NCBI GenBank assembly: GCA_009838595.1
Contig: VXRI01000160.1
Location: 1-6,440 of the forward strand
From: Chloroflexota bacterium
Lineage (GTDB): Bacteria; Chloroflexota; Dehalococcoidia; Lucifugimonadales; JADFKI01
DNA: 6,440 nt
Direction of reading: 5' to 3'
This document shows, piece by piece, positions 1-6,045 of the stretch (position 1 is the stretch's first letter; each line of letters starts with the position of its first letter). The notes under the pieces are model-generated. The model saw only the letters and a program-made list of their open reading frames with translations, was not told where the DNA came from and did not search any database. Both the position numbers and the translations under genes were made by a program.

Positions 1-1021
1 GCCCTGTATATGCGTCAATATCCCCCTGCGCGACAGAAGCATCGCTGACGATTGCCCTGTAGCGCAGCGCGCCATCTCTCTGCGAGTCCGCGAATGCTTT
101 CGATGCGTCTAACACAAGTGATTCGCCAACCAAGACCGTGTGCCCGCCAACGGCCACGGGAATTTCCTGCTCACTGGTAGGAATAGGAACTGGCGCAGGC
201 GCGCTCACTTGCGTGGCAGTCGGAGTGGCCATAACGGCAACTGAAACAGGAGTTTCCGATGGTGCCGTCGTAGATTGCTGTACTACCACGCTGGCTTGCA
301 CCGTGCCAGTCGGAGAAGGCATCATAGGTACGGGTGCGGTCGGTATTGGCGTGGGTGTATATTGCACGATGGCTCTTGCACCGGGTGTTGCGACAACTGA
401 AGGCGACACTGCTGGCGTAGGGACAGGCGTGGGCGAACTCAATCGGTCAGAGGAACTCAGCGGCGTTTGCGCAACTTGAGTTGGCAAGGCCGGCGGAGTT
501 GGCAATCCTCCCGTCAGCGGTTGCACCGGCGCAATCGTCGGCAATGGAGTGGTTGTGGGCTGCGTGGTCGCGATAAGGTCGGCAACCCGCAGGGATTCCG
601 AAGGCGCGCCGACCACTTCGACAAGCCAGCTACCATCGTCTTGTTTTCTGGCGGCGAAGTTATACGATTGGTCGTTGATGCTGGCGTTCTGCGCTTGAAG
701 GACACTCTCCGCTCTGAGGAATAAGAAAGACGCCGTGCCGGAGTCATCCACACGAAACTCTTCTGTGCTGGCAGGATATGTGCAACTATCACCCGGCGAC
801 ACAACTTGCCCTATTAGACATTCAGAAAACACTTCAGAATCGCTGCTGGCGGCAGTCCGAGTCTGAGGGGGCAGTTGTGTCGAAGTCTTCGCTGAATCAG
901 ACTGCTCTGATTCTTGCGCGAATGCGTCGTCTGCCGGCGGCGTTTCGCGTGTGCATGCGGCTAGCAAGAATGTCGCAATTAGTAGCGACAAGAGTGGTAC
1001 AGAGTGAATTAAGTGCTTCAT
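1..1021 (-). CDS. Modular cell-surface lipoprotein with Thr/Pro-rich stalk (partial, C-terminus beyond window)
   Basis: The reading frame is open from ATG at 1021 to the left edge (340 codons plus one base), so the C-terminus is missing. Residues 1-22 form a signal peptide (MKHLIHSVPLLSLLIATFLL then AA) ending in a lipobox, L20-A21-A22-C23. This predicts lipidation at Cys23 and anchoring on the outer face of the cytoplasmic membrane. An acidic/Ser-rich linker (24-65) leads to a compact domain (about 66-150) with two cysteines, C68 and C80, that could form a disulfide. A long low-complexity Thr/Pro/Val/Ala-rich stalk follows (about 151-285, e.g. YTPTPIPTAPVP). Residues 288-340 resemble the start of an Ig/cadherin-like domain (VGGHTVLVGESLVLDASKAF, then RYRAIVSDASVA). 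Such TP-stalked lipoproteins are common in Chloroflexota. Its function is unknown; surface binding or adhesion is a guess. A strong promoter lies just upstream, but no clear Shine-Dalgarno sequence precedes the ATG. The gene is certain, the function is not. Confidence 0.85.
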   Translation of the reverse strand, partial: MKHLIHSVPLLSLLIATFLLAACTRETPPADDAFAQESEQSDSAKTSTQLPPQTRTAASSDSEVFSECLIGQVVSPGDSCTYPASTEEFRVDDSGTASFLFLRAESVLQAQNASINDQSYNFAARKQDDGSWLVEVVGAPSESLRVADLIATTQPTTTPLPTIAPVQPLTGGLPTPPALPTQVAQTPLSSSDRLSSPTPVPTPAVSPSVVATPGARAIVQYTPTPIPTAPVPMMPSPTGTVQASVVVQQSTTAPSETPVSVAVMATPTATQVSAPAPVPIPTSEQEIPVAVGGHTVLVGESLVLDASKAFADSQRDGALRYRAIVSDASVAQGDIDAYTG

Positions 1022-1070
1022 ATCTACGAAATCTACGGGCTACTACACTATTAGCTCGATAACTTCTAGG

Positions 1071-1100
1071 ATTATAAAGACACGAAATTGAAAATTTCAA
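1071..1100 (-). promoter_or_regulatory. Sigma70-type promoter of the lipoprotein gene
   Basis: Read on the minus strand, a -35 box TTGAAA (1095-1100) is followed by an 18-nt spacer and a perfect -10 box TATAAT (1071-1076). The predicted transcription start is near 1064, giving a leader of about 43 nt before the ATG at 1021. It lies in the only AT-rich stretch of the intergenic region. It implies that the lipoprotein has its own transcript and is not only read through from rnd. Confidence 0.7.
1088..1100. repeat. 13-bp palindrome overlapping the -35 box
   Basis: TTGAAAATTTCAA is a perfect inverted repeat (6-bp arms, 1-base centre). It fully contains the -35 element of the lipoprotein promoter. 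Its position would suit a repressor operator, but AT-rich palindromes of this size also arise by chance and no regulator is encoded nearby. Confidence 0.4.
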
Positions 1101-1138
1101 GGAAGTAAATCGACGGTTCGCAACCGCAAAGCGCGAAT

Positions 1139-1154
1139 CTGGCGCAAGTGCCAG
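1139..1154 (-). terminator. Small hairpin just after the rnd stop codon (weak terminator candidate)
   Basis: CTGGCACTTGCGCCAG on the minus strand has 5-bp arms CTGGC/GCCAG with a 6-nt loop, and it starts two bases after the TAG stop of rnd. No U-tract follows, so it is not a convincing intrinsic terminator. It may only protect the mRNA 3' end or be incidental. Confidence 0.25.
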
Positions 1155-1156
1155 CG

Positions 1157-2266
1157 CTATGCTTTCAATTCGTCGATGAAGTCGCGCAAAGAATCGCCGA
1201 ACTCGCGGCACTGCCAGTTGCGGACTGCGTCGTTGTGCATTTCATCTTCGCACGCAGATTCGTCGGTTGAGATGCGCTCAAGACTTGCGGCGGGCCAGAC
1301 TAACGCAGGGTCTATTTCCAAATCCTGTCCGACTTCGAGCCGCCACTGCTTTAGGAGGCGAAGCGTTTTGCGAGCTGCCTCGCGGTCTCCTGAATTGCCT
1401 CGCGGGCGGCTACGCTTTGCCGGTGTGCGTGGTCGCTCGACCAAGTCATCCCCCATTCCGAGCGCAATCGCGCTTCGCAAGGATGACCGACGCCTGCCAT
1501 AGGCGTAACTGCCGATCCCTTTGATTTCGGATATGTCGCACTTCGGGTTTTCGGCTATCGCCACCATCGCGGCGTCCGAGAACACCTTGAATGGCGGACG
1601 GTCGCGCATTATCGCCTCATCTTCTCGGAAGTCATGCAGCGCGCGCAGGATTGCCAACTCCCGTCCATTCAGCGCCTTGCTGCCCTTAACCAACAGGAAG
1701 GCATGCTCGGCATCGACAGGGGTAAAGCGCACATTTGCGAGGCGCTCGCATTCCTCGCGAACACAATCGACTCTTCCCAGTTCGTCGAGGCGATCGTGAA
1801 GAAAGTACGCGAGGTGTTCGAGATGCCGCACATCCTCTGCCGCGTACTCTCGCAGCTCGTCTGTTATCGGGCGTACCGTCCAATCCGCCCTTTGCAGCTT
1901 CTTCTCTTTGGGAATGTCAACTTCGAGACATTCTTTAAGAAGCGCGCCAAGACCAAGCCGTGTGTATCCACAGAATGCCGCGGCGATGCTGGTATCGAAG
2001 AGCGGATCGATACGAAATGACCAATCTCTATCCAAACTTCGTACGTCGTAGTCGGCGGAGTGAAAAATTTTCACCACATCCGGCGAAGCAAGCAGTATGC
2101 CAAGCGGCGACATGTCCTCAATGGCGATGGGATCGATGAGAAAAGCCCTATCAGCGAATCCGATCTGCACGAGACAGACGCGCTCCGGATAACGGTGAAA
2201 GCCGTTCGCCTCAAGATCAACTGCCACGCGGGGTTGTGTCAGCGCAATATCGACAAGCGCTGCCAA
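1157..2266 (-). CDS. rnd: Ribonuclease D (DEDDy 3'-5' exoribonuclease with HRDC domains)
   Basis: This cytoplasmic exoribonuclease trims 3' ends of tRNA precursors and other structured RNAs. Counting from the TTG at 2266 it has 369 residues, close to the usual 370-390. The DEDDy catalytic set is complete: D17 and E19 (VAVDLEANG), D74 (HSADYDVRSL), and Y141/D145 (EYAAEDVRHL). An HRDC domain covers about 195-270 (ALNGRELAILRALHDFRE ... IKGIGSYAYGRRR). A basic linker (about 277-300) leads to a C-terminal HRDC-like region (about 300-369). The stop is TAG at 1157. The start is uncertain. TTG-2266 has no Shine-Dalgarno sequence, and in-frame residues upstream (SITSDSQ, then LAALVD) match the usual RNase D N-terminus, so the protein probably begins about 18 codons earlier. 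No ATG or GTG exists there. An ATA at 2318-2320 lies 8 nt after GGAAGG and would give 387 residues. I list the conventional start as the conservative boundary. tRNA-Asn lies directly upstream with no room for a separate promoter, so co-transcription is likely. Confidence 0.93.
   Translation of the reverse strand: MAALVDIALTQPRVAVDLEANGFHRYPERVCLVQIGFADRAFLIDPIAIEDMSPLGILLASPDVVKIFHSADYDVRSLDRDWSFRIDPLFDTSIAAAFCGYTRLGLGALLKECLEVDIPKEKKLQRADWTVRPITDELREYAAEDVRHLEHLAYFLHDRLDELGRVDCVREECERLANVRFTPVDAEHAFLLVKGSKALNGRELAILRALHDFREDEAIMRDRPPFKVFSDAAMVAIAENPKCDISEIKGIGSYAYGRRRSSLRSAIALGMGDDLVERPRTPAKRSRPRGNSGDREAARKTLRLLKQWRLEVGQDLEIDPALVWPAASLERISTDESACEDEMHNDAVRNWQCREFGDSLRDFIDELKA
1445..1487. repeat. 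43-bp imperfect palindrome inside rnd, possibly a degraded REP/MITE-like unit
   Basis: The segment begins GTCATCC (1445-1451) and ends GGATGAC (1481-1487), an exact 7-bp terminal inverted repeat. Its centre holds a hairpin AGCGC-AATC-GCGCT (1461-1474). On the minus strand the stem extends by two pairs if one A is bulged. The layout resembles the short GTCATTcc...-type palindromic repeats scattered in many bacterial genomes. It encodes RNase D residues about 261-275, at the end of the first HRDC domain, without breaking the frame. It could equally be ordinary coding sequence that happens to be palindromic. Confidence 0.3.
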
Positions 2267-2328
2267 TTGCGAGTCGCTTGTGATCGACTGCGGGGCAGAC
2301 TGTGGCGTGCGTGGACTTATCGTAGTCG

Positions 2329-2334
2329 CCTTCC
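2329..2334 (-). promoter_or_regulatory. Candidate ribosome binding site for an upstream rnd start
   Basis: GGAAGG on the minus strand lies 8 nt before an in-frame ATA codon (2318-2320) and 27 nt after the tRNA CCA end. It is the best Shine-Dalgarno match between the tRNA and the conserved RNase D sequence, and none precedes the TTG at 2266. This supports translation starting upstream of 2266, possibly at the non-canonical ATA. Confidence 0.4.
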
Positions 2335-2360
2335 GCTTGATCTTGATGGGGATGGGATCA

Positions 2361-2435
2361 TGGCTCCGCAGGTAGGATTCGAACCTACGACCGATCGGTT
2401 AACAGCCGATTGCTCTACCACTGAGCTACTGCGGA
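2361..2435 (-). tRNA. tRNA-Asn(GUU), CCA encoded
   Basis: This is a complete 75-nt cloverleaf. The acceptor stem is TCCGCAG/CTGCGGA with discriminator G and an encoded CCA at 2361-2363. The D-arm is GCTC-AGTGGTA-GAGC. The anticodon arm is ATCGG-CTGTTAA-CCGAT, with GTT as the anticodon (Asn). The variable loop is CGGTC, and the T-arm is GTAGG-TTCGAAT-CCTAC. All stems are fully paired, so the gene looks intact. It has its own promoter upstream. No terminator follows before the RNase D gene, so the primary transcript probably carries both. Confidence 0.98.
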
Positions 2436-2735
2436 GCGTTTGCCGAACCACCGCACTAGGCGATGGTTGCATCTCGGTTCATGATAACACTTGCACAATC
2501 GTGCGGACAAGGTATTGGCGATATTGTCATACGTCTTAATGATGCCAATTAGCAGTCTGTCATAATTGAACTGTGTAATGCGAAGTAAGGCTGCTTAAGT
2601 TCCTGAACGGTTAAGTGCGACGATTTTGGATTCCACGCGTTGTCCGAAATTACAAGCGCATGGATGTCAGTAATGTAAACAATTGGCTGACGGGCGGCTG
2701 ATGACAGCGCACAGGGCAGGGATATCGCCGCGGCG
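2436..2735. other. Non-coding stretch between the DUF4340 gene and tRNA-Asn
   Basis: These 300 bases carry no credible gene. The left part holds the tRNA promoter. Just after the DUF4340 stop is a perfect 10-bp palindrome CGCCGCGGCG (2725-2734), but no U-run follows, so I cannot name an intrinsic terminator for the ABC operon. A short minus-strand frame spanning 2549-2767 overlaps the end of the DUF4340 gene and has no family signature. I see nothing else in 2520-2720. Confidence 0.6.
2481..2510 (-). promoter_or_regulatory. Sigma70-type promoter of tRNA-Asn (and probably rnd)
   Basis: On the minus strand, TTGTCC (2505-2510, 4 of 6 to consensus) is followed by an 18-nt spacer and TATCAT (2481-2486, 5 of 6). 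The predicted start near 2474 gives a tRNA leader of about 39 nt for RNase P to remove. The spacer contains an inverted repeat GCAC-GATT-GTGC (2493-2504). This is the best promoter match I found upstream of the tRNA. Confidence 0.55.
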
Positions 2736-3677
2736 CTACGGACCCGGGACGGCGATAAAGTCGTCAAGCGTCAGCAGCAGACCGGATGCGGCGCGGGTAC
2801 CTATCAGGAACACATTTGGCCTTCGAGGCGTGGTGGCGTAGAACGATAGGTCGTCCCGCGGCAACAGTCGGACGCGCGTGGTCGGGTAGCCTAAATCTTC
2901 GTTGGTGATGATGCGCACCGATATGCCCTGCGGTCCCGTGAAGTCCAGGTTTTCGGTTTCCTGCTCCGGCGCGAATCCGCTGGCGATGAAGCCTTCGAGG
3001 GTGGCAAGCACGGCGTTCACAGCGAACACATTTGCCGGTTCTAGGATGTCCGCGCCCTCTACTATCCAACCGCGTTCAACTCGACGCAGTACAAAGCTGC
3101 CTTCAGGGTACTCATACTCGATTACCTCGATAGCGTCGCGCGGAATGCTCGCCACGACAGGGTCGCGCCAGCCGTCTGCGCTGGAATCGAAGATGTTCCC
3201 GTATGGGCAGGGAATGGCATACACTTCGTTGCGCGCGGGCTTGCGCAAGTAGCACAGCCGCACTTCCGGAGACCAATTGCCGACGATGAACTCTTCCTGC
3301 TTGAATTCGCCCAGCCAGAACGCCACACTGACACCCTGTCCTTCCATCACACCCATGCGTTCGTGGTTCACGGGATTGCGGGCAACCAGCTGTGCGCCGT
3401 CTATGTCGGCAGCCGCAGTCCAAAGCTGGTTAAGTTTCGGCACAAACGCGTCCTCGCGCTCGACCTGCCATACATCATTAATCTTGTCCAATCTGGCTTC
3501 GCCGCCAACAGGTGCGGGCGCGGTTATGGTAACGCGATCGATGACATCCGGCGACACGGGTAATATGCCCTCGAGCGTGAGTTCGCTCGAGCCGGCGGCA
3601 ATCAGCCGTAGCACCAGTCCGACGACGCCAATCGCAATCAGGGCTATGAGAACATAGCCTACCTGTTTACTCCCCAC
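2736..3677 (-). CDS. DUF4340 domain protein, membrane-anchored partner of the ABC-2/GldG system
   Basis: This 313-residue protein has one N-terminal membrane anchor (about 7-27, YVLIALIAIGVVGLVLRLIA) and a large outside domain. The domain has typical DUF4340 features: a W-x-V strand (W70), VARNPVNHERMGV (98-110), GWRDPVVASIPRDAIEVIEY (169-188) and GWIVE (203-207). The sequence shows an internal repeat. About 44-122 and 181-258 both run as an Asp-Val/Ala-Ile strand, a W-x-V strand, a helix and a GV/GIS strand, which suggests two copies of one fold. The start is GTG at 3675-3677 with AAGGA (3687-3691) 9 nt upstream. It overlaps the preceding gene by 11 nt, so translation is probably coupled. 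DUF4340 genes typically follow ABC ATPase and permease/GldG genes, as here. The biochemical role is unknown; it is presumably an accessory subunit of that transporter. The family call is firm, the function is not. Confidence 0.88.
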   Translation of the reverse strand: MGSKQVGYVLIALIAIGVVGLVLRLIAAGSSELTLEGILPVSPDVIDRVTITAPAPVGGEARLDKINDVWQVEREDAFVPKLNQLWTAAADIDGAQLVARNPVNHERMGVMEGQGVSVAFWLGEFKQEEFIVGNWSPEVRLCYLRKPARNEVYAIPCPYGNIFDSSADGWRDPVVASIPRDAIEVIEYEYPEGSFVLRRVERGWIVEGADILEPANVFAVNAVLATLEGFIASGFAPEQETENLDFTGPQGISVRIITNEDLGYPTTRVRLLPRDDLSFYATTPRRPNVFLIGTRAASGLLLTLDDFIAVPGP

Positions 3678-6042
3678 GGATGTAAGTCCTTAACCCTTTT
3701 CTGCGCCGCGTAACATAGCGGAGAATGCCGAGCGCGATGAAGACAATCGGAATGCCCGCGACATTCGCCAACTGCACAATGCTGCGGTGCGTCGGCGAGC
3801 TGAATGTCAGGTTGCGCGTGGTAATGACCTTGGAGCGAATCTCCGCCAAGTTCTCTTCCTGCGCGAGCCAGTCGATTAGGTTCAGACCAAGCGCGAGGTT
3901 TTCCTGCGCCTGATTGACGAACGGATCAGTGAGCCAGTCCGAATCTCCGACGACTACCAGCCTGAAGGCGCTTGCGCTGTTCTGCCGCGCTTCAAGAGAT
4001 TCGATTGCCACGCCCATGTCACTCTCGAAAAGCTGGCGGTCCGTTACATCCAACTGCTCGGATTCAGGCGTTACGTCGCCATACGCATAGTCAACCGAGG
4101 CGAACGGGGATGTACGCATTAACGGGATCACTTCAACATTGCCGATCTGAGAGTCGGTGATGCCTAGCGAACTCGACCACGGCATTAGCACGGATTCGAC
4201 ATCGCCCGCAACTTTGCGGTCAACGGTCGGCACGCGCGGCCAGTACGGATACGGTAGCATCACGGTGCCAAGAGTAATCGTCTCGTTCGAGCGCAGGTCG
4301 AATACGAGATTGTCTTCTACCAAAATGCCATACGGTTCTAAGAAGTCGCCGAAGTGAAACTGATTAGGAAATGCCGCCATCTGCTGCGGCGTTACGAATA
4401 CGGGATCGATGAGCGCCAGCATTTTGCCGCCGTTCTGCAGGTAGGTGTTTATCGCGTCGTATTCCTGCGCCGACATACGCTGCGTCGGACCGGCTACGAC
4501 TAGGACATCAACGCCGGTCAAATCCAGCGGCGTCTCGCCGTCGGACGGCAACTCGGCTAGGTTATAATGCTGAGAAAGCAATCTGCCTAGTTCCCTAAAA
4601 TTCTCTTCCAGAGGCTTTTCGCCGTGCCCTGTCAAGAAAGCGATGGTCTTGCGTTCGACTTCTTGCTGCAGCATATTGTAGGCGAGCGTGGCAACGCGAT
4701 ACTCAAAGCCGTCAAGCGAGCGGATGAATGGTATAACCTCGCGCCTGTCCGTGTATGTCATCGCCAAGCCTAGAAAGCCGTTCTTGATTTCCAAGCCATT
4801 CGGAGTCTGTACATTGAACTGCTGCGGCTCGATGCCAGCTAGCTGCGCCTTGCGCGCCGTGTCCTGAGCCTCACGATAGGCGTTGTTCGCAGATGTCAGC
4901 GCGGTCTGCGCGGCAAGCGCAGTTTCTTCGCTGTCAGCGTTCAGTACGGAGTCTTGCGCACTCTCTAACGCCCGCTGTGCCTGTTCCAAATCTTGAAAGT
5001 CTAGGAAGCGACGCACCAGTGTAACATCACCTGAATTGCCCGCGAGGTCTTCGAGAAAGTCGTTGATATCCCGAGCAACGAGATCAACCTGTACAGGCGG
5101 GTCTGCCGATTCGTACAATTCGATGGTCAGCAGGTCGTCTAATCCGGACAGAATCTGCTCTGTTCCGTCGCTGAGCGTGTACACCTTGTCGGCGGTCAGG
5201 TCTAGGCGCCCCTTCACAGATGCGCCGAACCAGCCGACGAGAATGCTCAATACTATGAGCGCGGCAGTGCCGAGCTGCAAGTTGCGATACTGTATTGTGC
5301 GGTGGCTAAGGGTGCGTCCGCGAACGCTCAAGAATGTCGCGCTTAGGAATGTCGATACTATTGCCACGAAGTACAGCACGTCGCGAAGGTCGATTACCCC
5401 GCGCGCGATGCTGGAGAAGTGCGTGACCGGGCTGAGCGATTGCAGCAGAGTGGCGAACTGCCCAGGCAGCGTAACGCCGACCGCGTCCAAGCCCAGCAGC
5501 ATCAGCACGAGCGTTACGAACAATCCTAATATGAACGACACAATCTGATTGCGAGTCAGGCTGGATGTGAATAGTCCGATGGACACCAACGATGCCGCCA
5601 AAAATATGCTGCCGATGTACTGCGCGACAATCGCACCCCAGTCTAGGTTACCCGCCGTCATCAACGACAGCGGTATGCCGATAGTGGACAGAATCGCAAT
5701 GGTGACGAACGCAAGTCCTGCCGTAAACTTGGCAAGCAGTATGACCCATCCTTGAATGGGCTGAGTCAGCAGGATTTCCAGCGTGCCGTCGCGTTGCTCT
5801 TCGGCGAGAAGGCGCATCGTGGCGGCGGGTACAAGCAGTGCGAGCAACCACGGGATAGACGGGCTTTCAACAGCGAAGTCCACCGTGAACAGTGGGCGTA
5901 AAGACGCCTCTGATGTTACGAATGCGGAGCGAAAGAAAGACCACGAAAGCAGCGCGAGAAATACTACAATGAGAATGTAGCCCGTGGGCTGGTCAAAGTA
6001 GCCTTTCAGGTCCTTTCGGATGAGCGCACGAAATGATCGCAT
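3667..6042 (-). CDS. ABC-2 permease fused to GldG-like (ABC_transp_aux/GIFT) domain
   Basis: This 791-residue fusion combines two proteins that are separate (GldF and GldG) in gliding Bacteroidetes. Residues 1-245 are an ABC-2 permease with about six membrane segments (near 21-38, 64-78, 99-126, 136-159, 165-186, 221-240) and the signature RDGTLEILLTQPI (84-96). A seventh segment (257-275) starts the GldG-like part, marked by DLTADKVYTLSDGTEQIL (281-298), FLTGHGE (469-475), an NGGKMLALIDP strand (537-547) and VVVGDSDWLTD (696-706). Residues about 350-405 are an Ala/Gln/Glu-rich coiled-coil insertion. The chain ends with a last membrane helix (about 757-776) and a basic cytoplasmic tail (RYVTRRRKGLR). 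The ATG at 6042 lies 3 nt after the ATPase stop; GGAGG is about 14 nt upstream, a rather long spacing. The permease should pair with the upstream ATPase, with the GldG domain outside the membrane. The substrate is unknown, and the gliding-related name does not imply motility here. Confidence 0.93.
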   Translation of the reverse strand: MRSFRALIRKDLKGYFDQPTGYILIVVFLALLSWSFFRSAFVTSEASLRPLFTVDFAVESPSIPWLLALLVPAATMRLLAEEQRDGTLEILLTQPIQGWVILLAKFTAGLAFVTIAILSTIGIPLSLMTAGNLDWGAIVAQYIGSIFLAASLVSIGLFTSSLTRNQIVSFILGLFVTLVLMLLGLDAVGVTLPGQFATLLQSLSPVTHFSSIARGVIDLRDVLYFVAIVSTFLSATFLSVRGRTLSHRTIQYRNLQLGTAALIVLSILVGWFGASVKGRLDLTADKVYTLSDGTEQILSGLDDLLTIELYESADPPVQVDLVARDINDFLEDLAGNSGDVTLVRRFLDFQDLEQAQRALESAQDSVLNADSEETALAAQTALTSANNAYREAQDTARKAQLAGIEPQQFNVQTPNGLEIKNGFLGLAMTYTDRREVIPFIRSLDGFEYRVATLAYNMLQQEVERKTIAFLTGHGEKPLEENFRELGRLLSQHYNLAELPSDGETPLDLTGVDVLVVAGPTQRMSAQEYDAINTYLQNGGKMLALIDPVFVTPQQMAAFPNQFHFGDFLEPYGILVEDNLVFDLRSNETITLGTVMLPYPYWPRVPTVDRKVAGDVESVLMPWSSSLGITDSQIGNVEVIPLMRTSPFASVDYAYGDVTPESEQLDVTDRQLFESDMGVAIESLEARQNSASAFRLVVVGDSDWLTDPFVNQAQENLALGLNLIDWLAQEENLAEIRSKVITTRNLTFSSPTHRSIVQLANVAGIPIVFIALGILRYVTRRRKGLRTYIRGE
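3687..3691 (-). promoter_or_regulatory. Ribosome binding site of the DUF4340 gene
   Basis: AAGGA on the minus strand sits 9 nt before the GTG start at 3675-3677, inside the 3' end of the upstream coding sequence. It fixes GTG as the start and supports translational coupling across the 11-nt overlap. Confidence 0.65.
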
Positions 6043-6045
6043 CGG

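Noticed and set aside
138..479. Plus-strand Gly/Val/Thr-rich frame of 113 residues
   Set aside because: It is the complement of the Thr/Pro-rich stalk of the lipoprotein. Its low-complexity GVGTGVG pattern simply mirrors Pro/Thr codons.
897..1211. Minus-strand Arg-rich frame of 104 residues across the rnd-lipoprotein junction
   Set aside because: It overlaps the rnd 3' end, the promoter and the signal peptide of the lipoprotein in a different frame. Its Arg-rich composition is typical of a shadow frame.
2060..2539. Plus-strand frame of 159 residues containing APQVGFEPTTDRLTAD
   Set aside because: It runs antisense to rnd and straight across tRNA-Asn. The VGFEPTTDRLTAD segment is the well-known false translation of the complement of a tRNA T-arm and anticodon region.
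2725..2734. CGCCGCGGCG palindrome after the DUF4340 stop as a terminator
   Set aside because: It is a perfect palindrome with no loop and no following T-run, so it does not fit an intrinsic terminator.
2549..2767. Minus-strand frame of 72 residues at the end of the DUF4340 gene
   Set aside because: It begins inside the DUF4340 coding region in another frame, has no clear ribosome binding site or recognisable motif, and runs through mostly non-coding sequence.
5036..5548. Plus-strand frame of 170 residues opposite the permease-GldG gene
   Set aside because: It is Ser/Arg/Thr-rich, has no family features and lies entirely antisense to a well-supported membrane protein gene.
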